Positions 1 to 7,322 of a DNA stretch of 14,268 nucleotides are shown here, piece by piece. The number at the start of each line of letters is the position of its first letter. The first letter of the stretch is position 1. Source of the DNA: Lachnospiraceae bacterium (GTDB lineage: Bacteria > Bacillota > Clostridia > Lachnospirales > Lachnospiraceae); the NCBI GenBank assembly GCA_017477805.1, contig JAFUUM010000169.1:1-14268 (forward strand), read 5' to 3'. The notes under the pieces were generated by a model. It saw only the letters and a program-made list of their open reading frames with translations, made no database searches and was not told the origin of the DNA. The position numbers and the translations under genes are program-made.

Positions 1-888
1 CACAACGGCGTTACCGTGGATCCGGGGTCCATCTTTGATGTGCAGGTAAAGAGACTTCATGAGTATAAACGTCAGCTCCTGAACATCCTGCACGTGATGT
101 ATCTGTATAACCAGTTAAAGGCTAACCCGGATATGGATTTTTATCCCCGTACCTTTATCTTCGGTGCCAAGGCGGCAGCAGGGTATCAGAATGCAAAGCT
201 GACCATCAAGCTCATCAACTCTGTAGCGGATGTGGTCAATAACGATGCTTCCATCGGCGGCAAGATCAAGGTCGTCTTCATCGAGGATTACCGTGTATCC
301 AACGCTGAGTGGATCTTTGCGGCTGCGGATGTTTCCGAGCAGATTTCTACAGCAAGTAAGGAAGCTTCCGGTACCGGTAACATGAAATTCATGTTAAACG
401 GTGCCATCACCCTTGGAACCATGGACGGTGCTAACGTTGAGATCGTGGAAGAAGTAGGGGCAGAGAATGCCGTGATCTTCGGTCTTTCTTCCGACGAAGT
501 CATCCGTTTTGAAAAGAACGGCGGTTACGATCCCATGACCATCTACAACAGCGATCCCGATATCCGTAAGGTACTGGATCAGCTGGTGAACGGAACCTAT
601 TCTCCCGAGAATAAGGAACTGTTCCGCCCGCTGTACAATTCCCTGCTCAACACCCTGAGCACCGACCGTGCGGACCGGTATTTTATCCTGAAGGATTTCC
701 GTTCCTATGCGGAAGCACAGAAGAAGATCGAGACCCTGTACAAGGACAAATCCAAGTGGGCAAAGGCAGCCATCACCAACGTGGCCTGCTCCGGCAAGTT
801 TACGTCCGACAGGACCATCCAGCAGTATGTGGATGAGATCTGGCACCTGGACAAGGTCGTGATCCCTGCCAAAAAGACTCAGAAGTAA
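1..888 (+). CDS. glgP: glycogen phosphorylase, C-terminal third (5' end outside window)
   Basis: Glycogen/maltodextrin phosphorylase releases glucose-1-phosphate from alpha-1,4-glucan ends using pyridoxal phosphate (PLP), in the cytoplasm. The frame is open from base 1, so the gene starts upstream; about 295 residues of a family that usually has about 750-850 are present. Visible family signatures are the phosphate-site segment VKRLHEYKRQLLN just inside the window and EASGTGNMKFMLNG, whose Lys (codon at 385-387) is the PLP-binding lysine by alignment with muscle phosphorylase Lys680. A DGANVEI segment follows. The C-terminus is intact, ending AKKTQK. No clear intrinsic terminator follows, and the next gene starts 98 bp downstream, so read-through is possible. 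Family assignment is very secure; whether the natural substrate is glycogen or maltodextrin cannot be told from this part. Confidence 0.97.
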   Translation, partial: HNGVTVDPGSIFDVQVKRLHEYKRQLLNILHVMYLYNQLKANPDMDFYPRTFIFGAKAAAGYQNAKLTIKLINSVADVVNNDASIGGKIKVVFIEDYRVSNAEWIFAAADVSEQISTASKEASGTGNMKFMLNGAITLGTMDGANVEIVEEVGAENAVIFGLSSDEVIRFEKNGGYDPMTIYNSDPDIRKVLDQLVNGTYSPENKELFRPLYNSLLNTLSTDRADRYFILKDFRSYAEAQKKIETLYKDKSKWAKAAITNVACSGKFTSDRTIQQYVDEIWHLDKVVIPAKKTQK

Positions 889-986
889 GGACAATTCAAG
901 TAAAATCCCTGCACTTTATGACCTCAGGAAATCTTTCCGGGGGCATGATCCGCAGGATAAGAAAAATGAGGAGTAAGGAAAAAAGT

Positions 987-3281
987 ATGATCGAATTAAC
1001 AAAAGGCGGAGCCTACCTGGTAAAGGGAGAGCTGATTGAGGAGTCGGCCGAGGCCATCGCACAGATCAAAGCAAAAACAGGAGCAGATGTCACCCCGGAG
1101 AGTGCGGCAAAGGGAACCATGGCCTATGGGATCCTGAGCGCCCACAATACTTCCGGAGATACGGAGAAATTAAAGATCCGGTTTGACAAGCTCACAAGCC
1201 ATGATATCACCTACGTGGGCATCATCCAGACCGCAAGGGCTTCGGGACTGACCAAGTTTCCCATGCCCTACGTACTCACCAACTGTCACAACTCGCTGTG
1301 CGCCGTTGGCGGTACCATCAACGAAGATGACCACATGTTTGGTCTCACCAGCGCCCAGAAGTACGGCGGTATCTACGTACCCCCTCATCAGGCAGTCATC
1401 CATCAGTACGCCAGAGAAATGCTGGCTACCGTTGGCGGCATGATCCTGGGTTCCGATTCCCACACGAGATACGGTGCCCTGGGTACCATGGCAGTTGGTG
1501 AAGGCGGACCGGAGCTGGTAAAACAGCTGTTAAATCAGACCTACGACATCAACAGACCCGGTGTCATCGCCGTATATCTGACAGGCGAAGTAAGAAAGGG
1601 CGTTGGCCCTCAGGACGTGGCCCTTGCCATCATCGGTGCCGTGTTCGGAAACGGATACGTTAAGAACAAAGTCATGGAATTCGTGGGGCCCGGTGTTGCA
1701 GCATTAAGCGCGGATTTCAGGATCGGTGTGGATGTTATGACCACGGAGACCACCTGTCTTTCTTCCATTTGGCCTACGGCGGATGATAAGATCAAGGGCT
1801 GGTACGATGTTCACGGCAGATCCGGAGACTATAAGGAATTACGGCCTGCGGATGTGGCTTATTACGATGGGGCCGTCAAGGTGGATCTTTCCGCCATCAA
1901 GCCCATGATCGCCATGCCCTTCCATCCCAGCAATGTTTATACCATCGAGGAAGTTAAGGCAAACCTGGATTCCATCCTTCGAGATGTGGAAGAAAAGGCA
2001 AAAGTCAGCCTTGGAGATGCTGTGGAGTACGACCTGCATAGCAAGATCGTGAACGGACAGTTCCTCGTGGACCAGGGTATCATCGCAGGCTGCGCCGGCG
2101 GTGGATTTGAGAACATCTGCGCTGCTGCGGATATTCTGCAGGGACGCTATACCGGTAACGGCGGCTTTACCTTAAGCGTATATCCCGCATCCATGCCCAT
2201 CTACATGGAACTGATCCGAAACGGCGTTGCCGCCAAGATCTTAGAGACCGGTGCGGTACTTAAGACCGCTTTCTGCGGACCTTGCTTCGGTGCAGGAGAT
2301 ACCCCCGCAAACAATGCTTTCTCCATCCGGCATTCCACAAGAAACTTCCCGAACCGCGAAGGATCGAAACTCCAGAACGGTCAGATTTCTTCCGTAGCGC
2401 TTATGGATGCTCGTTCTATCGCAGCCACCGCTGCAAACAAGGGCGTGCTGACCGCGGCAACGGAATTCGACGGCGACTTCGGTGTTTATCAGTATCACTT
2501 TGATGAAAAGATCTATGAGAACCGTGTCTTTGACTCCAAGGGCAAGGCGGATCCTAACGTGGAGATCCAGCTTGGACCCAACATCAAAGACTGGCCGAAG
2601 ATGGAAGCTCTAACGGAAGACCTGATCTTAAAGGTGGTTTCCGTGATCCATGATCCCGTGACCACAACGGATGAGCTCATCCCTTCCGGTGAGACCAGTT
2701 CCTATCGCTCCAATCCTCTGGGGCTTGCGGAGTTTGCCCTTTCCAGAAAAGATCCCGCATACGTGGGTCTTGCAAAGGAAGTCCGGGAGGCAGAGACCGC
2801 AAGAGTTGCAGGAGGCGATCCCGCCGGTGCACGTTCCGAATTAAGTGATGTATATTCAACGCTTGCTGCAAACGGAAAGGCTGTGGATAAAGCCGCTGTT
2901 GGCATCGGTTCCACCATCTACGCCGTAAAGCCCGGTGACGGCTCCGCAAGAGAACAGGCAGCCAGCTGCCAGAAAGTCCTTGGAGGCTGGGCAAACATCG
3001 CCACCGAGTATGCTACAAAGCGTTATCGCAGTAACCTCATCAACTGGGGTATGCTTCCTTTTGTCATCAAGAAAGGAGACCTGCCTTTTGAACGCCTGGA
3101 TTACATCTTCATCCCCGGTATCCGCAAAGCCGTGGAAGAAAAGACTGCGGTCATCACCGCTTATCAGGTGGACGTAAAGGGCAAGAAGCTGAATTCCTTT
3201 GATCTGGAGCTCGGAGAGTTAACGGACGAAGAGAGACAGATCATTTTGAAGGGCTGTTTGATCAACTACAATCGTGTATAA
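987..3281 (+). CDS. aconitase-superfamily hydratase (YbhJ-like)
   Basis: A 764-residue aconitase-superfamily protein expected to hold a [4Fe-4S] cluster and carry out a dehydration/hydration on a carboxylic acid; the substrate is unknown. The closest named relative I recall is E. coli YbhJ, also of unknown function. Cluster ligands are visible as Cys369 (GCAGGG) and the pair Cys430/Cys433 (FCGPCFG). GSDSHT at 155-160 and STRNFPNREGS match aconitase active-site segments. The C-terminal swivel domain contains GDGSAREQAA, the counterpart of aconitase GSSREHAA. I chose ATG 987 because AAGGAA (975-980) lies six bases before it and the protein then begins MIELTKGG; the in-frame ATG at 918 would add 23 basic residues and has no good ribosome site. 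It could be a true aconitase or homoaconitase, but its length and divergence favour the uncharacterised hydratase group. Confidence 0.9.
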   Translation: MIELTKGGAYLVKGELIEESAEAIAQIKAKTGADVTPESAAKGTMAYGILSAHNTSGDTEKLKIRFDKLTSHDITYVGIIQTARASGLTKFPMPYVLTNCHNSLCAVGGTINEDDHMFGLTSAQKYGGIYVPPHQAVIHQYAREMLATVGGMILGSDSHTRYGALGTMAVGEGGPELVKQLLNQTYDINRPGVIAVYLTGEVRKGVGPQDVALAIIGAVFGNGYVKNKVMEFVGPGVAALSADFRIGVDVMTTETTCLSSIWPTADDKIKGWYDVHGRSGDYKELRPADVAYYDGAVKVDLSAIKPMIAMPFHPSNVYTIEEVKANLDSILRDVEEKAKVSLGDAVEYDLHSKIVNGQFLVDQGIIAGCAGGGFENICAAADILQGRYTGNGGFTLSVYPASMPIYMELIRNGVAAKILETGAVLKTAFCGPCFGAGDTPANNAFSIRHSTRNFPNREGSKLQNGQISSVALMDARSIAATAANKGVLTAATEFDGDFGVYQYHFDEKIYENRVFDSKGKADPNVEIQLGPNIKDWPKMEALTEDLILKVVSVIHDPVTTTDELIPSGETSSYRSNPLGLAEFALSRKDPAYVGLAKEVREAETARVAGGDPAGARSELSDVYSTLAANGKAVDKAAVGIGSTIYAVKPGDGSAREQAASCQKVLGGWANIATEYATKRYRSNLINWGMLPFVIKKGDLPFERLDYIFIPGIRKAVEEKTAVITAYQVDVKGKKLNSFDLELGELTDEERQIILKGCLINYNRV

Positions 3282-3297
3282 ATAAAGTCTATGGAAA

Positions 3298-3332
3298 GGG
3301 GTAACCGTGCCTGCACGAGTTACCTCTTTTTT
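3298..3332 (+). terminator. intrinsic terminator after the hydratase gene
   Basis: GGGGTAAC (3298-3305) pairs with GTTACCTC (3319-3326) with one G-U pair, continuing inward as CGTG/CACG around a four-base loop with a bulged A at 3318. Six T residues (3327-3332) follow. It starts 16 bases after the hydratase stop codon. Confidence 0.9.
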
Positions 3333-3427
3333 GTTAAGGATTTTGCCGGAGCAGCCGATATACATTATGTAACGAAATCCGCCGGGAAAAAGGAATGACC
3401 GGCATTCGCGGATCACATAGAACTCAC

Positions 3428-3478
3428 GGAAGGACAGTATGCGCAGGGAATGCGCGCACTGTCCTTCCTTTATTTTTT
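3428..3478 (+). terminator. second intrinsic terminator, plus strand
   Basis: GGAAGGACAGT (3428-3438) pairs perfectly with ACTGTCCTTCC (3458-3468). After one A/C mismatch and a wobble the stem continues as GCGC/GCGC, leaving a loop of about seven bases. A TTTATTTTTT tract follows. It lies 95 bases beyond the first terminator and points the same way; no coding region lies between. The 3333-3427 spacer has no gene I can support. This may be a back-up terminator, the end of a small RNA, or part of a leader for the gene at 3585. Confidence 0.85.
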
Positions 3479-3570
3479 GCGGCCATTTTTTGGCCGGAAC
3501 AAAGGGGGATCCATGGAAGGACGTAGGAGTTTTGGGGTCCGTACCATCGCCTGCGGCGCTGCCGGGGCGG

Positions 3571-3577
3571 AAGGAGG
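3571..3577 (+). promoter_or_regulatory. ribosome binding site deciding the start at 3585
   Basis: AAGGAGG lies seven bases before ATG 3585. The reading frame is open from much further upstream (in-frame ATGs at 3450, inside the terminator, and at 3513), but only 3585 has a consensus site at ideal spacing. ATG 3579 is one base from the motif and too close. Confidence 0.8.
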
Positions 3578-3584
3578 GATGAAC

Positions 3585-4907
3585 ATGCGCATAGAAAGCG
3601 CAAATGTATCGATGAATGCGTCCCATCGGTACGAACAGCAAAGAAGGACAGAGTTTCAGCGCTCATCCAAGATGATGACGTCACTGGGCTTTGGCTTCGG
3701 AGGAACAACGGGGGAACAGGGGCTGTCTGCACAGTCCAATGGCTCTGACCGGAAGAAGCTTACAGAGGATCTGGCGAAAGAACACGCCTTGTCAGGGGTG
3801 ATCGCCTACGCTCCTGTGGAGTCCATCCTCCAGCAGATGGAGAACGCCATCGGTACTGTAGACTCTGCGCTGGAAGCGGAGACGGAAACGTTAGGAGATT
3901 TCCGGGATCTGGGGATCGATCGTTTTGCAAAGATCCTTGGATTTGACGTGGAAGCGACGTCGGAGACCACGGAAAGTGTTTACTTTGTCAGAAGAGCATC
4001 TTCCTACGCGGAAGATTACGAAGTAAATCCGATATACGAACTTCGTCAGCTGGTGATCCGGCAGATCTTAGAGCGGATCTTTAGACAGCGCAGCCGGTAT
4101 GGGGGCGGTGATACGACGGAAGCGCGGATCAACGCGTTATTTGAGGATGCCGGCTACAGTACTTCGTACATCGGATCAGATGGTCTCGCCACCTCCTTCT
4201 ATCGTCCGACTGCGTACCGGTTGGAGGAGATGTCCTTTACTTCCGAGTACAGTGAGAGCGAAGAGACTTCCGTAGAGATGGAAGGCATAGTGCAAACTTC
4301 TGATGGACGGCAGATCGACTTTGGAATCAATCTGCAGATGAGCAGGTCCTTCCGGAGTTATTATGAGGAACGGTACGCCCGTCTGGATGAGGTACCCCTG
4401 ACGGATCCGCTGGTGATCAATTTCGACGGGGAACTGCCGGAGTTGTCGGATATGACCTTCCTGTTTGACATTGATAATGACGGTGAAGAAGATCAGATCC
4501 ATTCCCTCTCTTCGGGAAGCGGCTATCTGGCTCTTGACCTGGATGGCAATGGCAAGGTAGATAACGGCTCGGAATTATTTGGCACCACGTCCGGAAATGG
4601 GTTTAAGGATCTGGCCCGGTATGATCTGGATGGGAACGGCTGGATCGATGAAAACGATCCTGTTTGGGAAGCTTTGAAGATCTGGGTTCGAAGCGAAGAC
4701 GGGGAAGATGAACTTTTCACCCTTGCGGAGAAAGGGGTAGGGGCTATCTGCCTGCAGGCCGTGGCAGCGGATTTTGCACTAAAGGGCATGGAACAGAACG
4801 ATACCAGAGGCGTGATCCGACAGACGGGGATGTTCCTCTTTGAGGAAGGCCGTGTCGGTACAGTGCAACATGTAGACGTGGCCAGGGTCCATACCGCACA
4901 AGTTTAA
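3585..4907 (+). CDS. hypothetical calcium-binding protein with RTX-like DxDxDG region
   Basis: A 440-residue protein of unknown function. The C-terminal third carries three EF-hand/dockerin-like acidic loops: FDIDNDGEED (about 294-303), LDLDGNGKVDNGSE (about 317-330) and YDLDGNGWIDENDP (about 346-359). They are followed by an LKIWV segment. This arrangement resembles the calcium-binding module found near the C-terminus of large RTX-type proteins (LDxDGNGxIDxGSELFG ... FxxLxxxDxNGDGxID), so calcium binding is likely by homology. The N-terminus (MRIESANVSMNASHRYEQQ) has no signal peptide, and the middle is acidic with no recognised domain. Export, if any, would need a signal-peptide-independent route. 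It is preceded by a terminator, suggesting its own transcription unit, though I found no convincing promoter in 3479-3570. ATG 3513 with AAAGGGGG is a weaker alternative start (464 residues). Confidence 0.8.
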   Translation: MRIESANVSMNASHRYEQQRRTEFQRSSKMMTSLGFGFGGTTGEQGLSAQSNGSDRKKLTEDLAKEHALSGVIAYAPVESILQQMENAIGTVDSALEAETETLGDFRDLGIDRFAKILGFDVEATSETTESVYFVRRASSYAEDYEVNPIYELRQLVIRQILERIFRQRSRYGGGDTTEARINALFEDAGYSTSYIGSDGLATSFYRPTAYRLEEMSFTSEYSESEETSVEMEGIVQTSDGRQIDFGINLQMSRSFRSYYEERYARLDEVPLTDPLVINFDGELPELSDMTFLFDIDNDGEEDQIHSLSSGSGYLALDLDGNGKVDNGSELFGTTSGNGFKDLARYDLDGNGWIDENDPVWEALKIWVRSEDGEDELFTLAEKGVGAICLQAVAADFALKGMEQNDTRGVIRQTGMFLFEEGRVGTVQHVDVARVHTAQV

Positions 4908-4919
4908 CCATTATTTCCG

Positions 4920-4948
4920 TTTTCATTCTTCCGAGGCAGTGCTATACT
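4920..4948 (+). promoter_or_regulatory. sigma-A-like promoter for the GH9-like lipoprotein gene
   Basis: TTTTCA (4920-4925), a 17-base spacer and TATACT (4943-4948) make a good vegetative promoter. The expected transcript start (about 4955) is only a few bases before ATG 4958, leaving almost no leader. Confidence 0.6.
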
Positions 4949-4957
4949 ATTGCTACT

Positions 4958-6475
4958 ATGTTTCGGGGAATTAGAAAACACAATGAATATCCACGCAGGG
5001 GTGGCAGAAGCGTAAAGCTTCTTTCATCCCTGCTTAGCGTTGCCCTTTTCATAGAGGGCTGTGGCGTGCCGGAGAACCTTCGGCACCTGCCTTTTTTGCA
5101 GCGGGCTGTGATGGAAGAAAACAATGATACACCCATTGCTTACGACGGCCCTGCGGGCATGAAGATCAAGGAAGTGGAAATGCCGGAGGTGACTTTGGAA
5201 ACACCGAGGATCCTGACGGACCGCTTCGGTTACCTGCCGGAGAGCGATAAGACCTGTATCCTCGTGGGAGATCAGGTTCCGGATAGCTTTTATGTCATCA
5301 ACGCCGATACGGGAGTTACCGTTTACGAAGGAGATGTGACCCGCTGTGACCGGAAGGATAGCGCCGGGAACGTTATCGCCTATGGGTATTTTACCGGGGT
5401 GAAAGAGCCCGGGAAGTACATGATCTGCTGTGATCACATCGGATATTCCTATCCCTTTGAAGTGGGAGAGGAGATCTACGTGGACAACGTGGACGATCTC
5501 ATGGCGGTGATGAAAGATGCCATCAATCTTATGTCCGGTGATGCGGAAGTGGTGGGCGGCCTGGGTGAGCGATGTGATTGCGGTAACGTCATCACTGCCT
5601 GCCAGATGTGCAGTATCCTTCTTTTATCCTATGAGTTTTATCCGGGTTATTACGGTCAGTATCTGGAGGGTATTTCCAGCGGTGTCCGGGTCCCCTCCAT
5701 TTTGGAGATCATCCGCAGCAATACCGACTGGCTCTTTACCATGCAGGATCCTGTCAGCGGCGGAGTCTATGCGGGAAGAAGAGATCCCGGGGGGAGCGGA
5801 GAAACGCTGGATTCCGGAGACCTGACCTTGTCTTTGGAAGCGACGGCGCTATATGCGGCCATGCTTTCCAAATTTGCTTACACCTATCAGTATTACGATA
5901 ACGCCTACACCAATAAGTGCATCCGCGCAGCGGAACTGGCTTACCGCTACGTTAAGAACAAGGGCGGTGCCACTGAGTGTTTTGATCAGTATTATTTTGC
6001 CATGGCGGAACTTTATCGCCTCACAGGCAGCTATGTGTATCGAAACGACCTGGATGCCTTTAAGGAGCAGATCCTGAATGCTCCCGATGAGGCCTATCGG
6101 TATCTTGCGGACATCACTTATCTGACCACCAAGCGTAAGGTGGATACGGAACTTTGTGAAAAGCTGACGAGCCGCCTGATGAAGGACGCGGAAGCGACAG
6201 CGGCCATGTGCAGCACCAACACCTACCTTGCGGCAGCGGACAAGGATCACAATACCATCGGAAACATCCTTTGGAATGTGACCAAACTTTCCATCGTCAA
6301 TTACGTGATCACCAATCACGAGTACATCACACATTTGGAAAACAATCTTCATTATCTGATGGGTGCCAATGCCATCTGCACACCCATTACCGATATGACA
6401 CTTACGGAAACGGCGGAGTACCTTATGCTGATCAACACCGTGACCGCAAAAAGAGATCCCATCACGGGAAATTAG
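4958..6475 (+). CDS. putative lipoprotein, cellulase Ig-like domain plus degenerate GH9 domain
   Basis: 505 residues. A basic N-terminus (RRGGRSVK) precedes a hydrophobic run and a lipobox-like LFIEGC with Cys35, suggesting a membrane-anchored extracellular lipoprotein; Glu at -2 is unusual. Residues about 84-168 resemble the N-terminal Ig-like domain of GH9 cellulases (ILTDRFGYLPES ... GKYMICCDHIGYSYPFEVG). Residues about 175-495 follow the GH9 fold: VPSILEIIRSNTDWLFTMQD, a tyrosine-rich helix ending in AAELAYRYV, MAELYRLTGSY, and YLMGANA in place of YLLGxNP. The usual HDAGDYGKY catalytic segment is replaced by ERCDCGNVI, so perhaps only Asp207 remains. The loop with the His/Arg substrate residues is absent, because the sequence runs almost directly from YLMGANAICTPITD into the terminal TETAEY helix. 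It may bind rather than cut glycans. No Shine-Dalgarno motif precedes ATG 4958, but no better in-frame start exists before the signal sequence. Confidence 0.78.
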   Translation: MFRGIRKHNEYPRRGGRSVKLLSSLLSVALFIEGCGVPENLRHLPFLQRAVMEENNDTPIAYDGPAGMKIKEVEMPEVTLETPRILTDRFGYLPESDKTCILVGDQVPDSFYVINADTGVTVYEGDVTRCDRKDSAGNVIAYGYFTGVKEPGKYMICCDHIGYSYPFEVGEEIYVDNVDDLMAVMKDAINLMSGDAEVVGGLGERCDCGNVITACQMCSILLLSYEFYPGYYGQYLEGISSGVRVPSILEIIRSNTDWLFTMQDPVSGGVYAGRRDPGGSGETLDSGDLTLSLEATALYAAMLSKFAYTYQYYDNAYTNKCIRAAELAYRYVKNKGGATECFDQYYFAMAELYRLTGSYVYRNDLDAFKEQILNAPDEAYRYLADITYLTTKRKVDTELCEKLTSRLMKDAEATAAMCSTNTYLAAADKDHNTIGNILWNVTKLSIVNYVITNHEYITHLENNLHYLMGANAICTPITDMTLTETAEYLMLINTVTAKRDPITGN

Positions 6476-6483
6476 ACGATAAG

Positions 6484-6492
6484 TAATGATCT
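6484..6492. repeat. left copy of a 9-bp inverted repeat at the edge of the cassette
   Basis: TAATGATCT here is the exact reverse complement of AGATCATTA at 11900-11908. With one mismatch, the match extends to AAAG(G/T)AGATCATTA when both are read in the same sense. It lies just outside the GH9-like stop codon. It could be chance. Confidence 0.35.
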
Positions 6493-6507
6493 CCTTTAAC
6501 TGTTATT

Positions 6508-6529
6508 GAAAGGACACGACAATTCGTGT
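6508..6529 (+). promoter_or_regulatory. ribosome site and hairpin ahead of the alpha/beta hydrolase gene
   Basis: GAAAGGA (6508-6514) is the only good ribosome-site candidate, but it is 25 bases from ATG 6540. Between them a six-pair hairpin, ACACGA-CAAT-TCGTGT (6514-6529), could fold and shorten the effective distance to about ten bases. The alternative is an ATT start at 6522 in the same frame. Confidence 0.35.
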
Positions 6530-6539
6530 AGATGTATTT

Positions 6540-7322
6540 ATGAATATAGAAGTTGATGGATATAACATTTGCTACAAAATTACCGGTGAAGGTGATGAGA
6601 CGGCAGTAGTGCTTCAGGGCTGGGGAACAGATCTTGGCGTATATGACTCGATAGCAAGCGCGATCAATGAAAAGTATAAAGTTGTACAATTTGATTTTCC
6701 GGGATTCGGTGGGAGTGATGAACCGCATGAAGCTTGGAATGTCGACGCATATGCTGATTTTTTCTGCAAATTCACGCAGGCTTTGAATATTAAAAAGGCA
6801 ACATTGATCGGCCATTCATACGGAGGCCGTGTGATCATTAAATTGGCATCAAGGGATAGTCTGCCGTTTGAGATAAATAATATAGTTTTGATCGACAGTG
6901 CCGGAATCGTACCTGAAAAGACCGAAGCACAGAAACGGAAGATTAAACGGTATAAGATTTTGAAAAGTTTTTTGAACCTGAAAGTGATTTACGCTTTGTT
7001 TCCGGAACTTGTAGATGATTGGAAGAGCCGACAGGGATCTGCAGACTATAGAAATGCGACTCCTGTTATGCGGCAGTGCCTTGTTATGGCTGTAAACGAA
7101 GACCTTAGACACCTGCTCCCCAAGATTAAACAGGATACACTTCTGATATGGGGGGACAAAGATACCGCAACACCTATTTCTGACGCAAAGATCATGGAAG
7201 AAATGATACCTAATTCGGGGCTTGCCGTTTTGGAGGGAACAGGGCATTTCTCCTTTCTGGAACAACCGTTGGTCTTTCGTAACATAATGAGAGCATACTT
7301 TCAGATTGGAGCCGGACAATGA
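6540..7322 (+). CDS. alpha/beta hydrolase, first gene of the cassette
   Basis: A 260-residue cytoplasmic alpha/beta-hydrolase fold protein with no signal peptide. The nucleophile elbow is GHSYGG with Ser93; Asp208 (WGDKDTATP) and His236 (GTGHFSFLEQP) complete a catalytic triad. QGWGTD at 26-31 takes the place of the HGxG oxyanion motif. DFPGFGGSDEP is typical of the core family. A basic, lysine-rich cap segment (about 125-165) separates the core halves. The substrate cannot be read from sequence: esterase, thioesterase or amidase are all possible. Its stop codon overlaps the start of the membrane Mur ligase (ATGA), which ties it functionally to the dipeptide genes. I kept ATG 6540 because the protein begins at the usual first beta strand there. 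Confidence 0.88.
   Translation: MNIEVDGYNICYKITGEGDETAVVLQGWGTDLGVYDSIASAINEKYKVVQFDFPGFGGSDEPHEAWNVDAYADFFCKFTQALNIKKATLIGHSYGGRVIIKLASRDSLPFEINNIVLIDSAGIVPEKTEAQKRKIKRYKILKSFLNLKVIYALFPELVDDWKSRQGSADYRNATPVMRQCLVMAVNEDLRHLLPKIKQDTLLIWGDKDTATPISDAKIMEEMIPNSGLAVLEGTGHFSFLEQPLVFRNIMRAYFQIGAGQ

Noticed and set aside
394..894. 166-residue minus-strand frame over glycogen phosphorylase
   Set aside because: The opposite strand carries conserved phosphorylase motifs; no start signal or homology is visible for this frame.
918..986. N-terminal extension of the hydratase from ATG 918
   Set aside because: The 23 extra residues are basic and unlike the family start, and a good ribosome site precedes ATG 987.
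889..986. Promoter or terminator between glycogen phosphorylase and the hydratase gene
   Set aside because: I found no -35/-10 pair or GC-rich hairpin with a T tract; only a trivial GGAAA/TTTCC repeat is present.
3481..3494. GGCC-ATTTTTT-GGCC mini-hairpin
   Set aside because: Only four pairs and not followed by a T tract; it adds nothing to the terminator just upstream.
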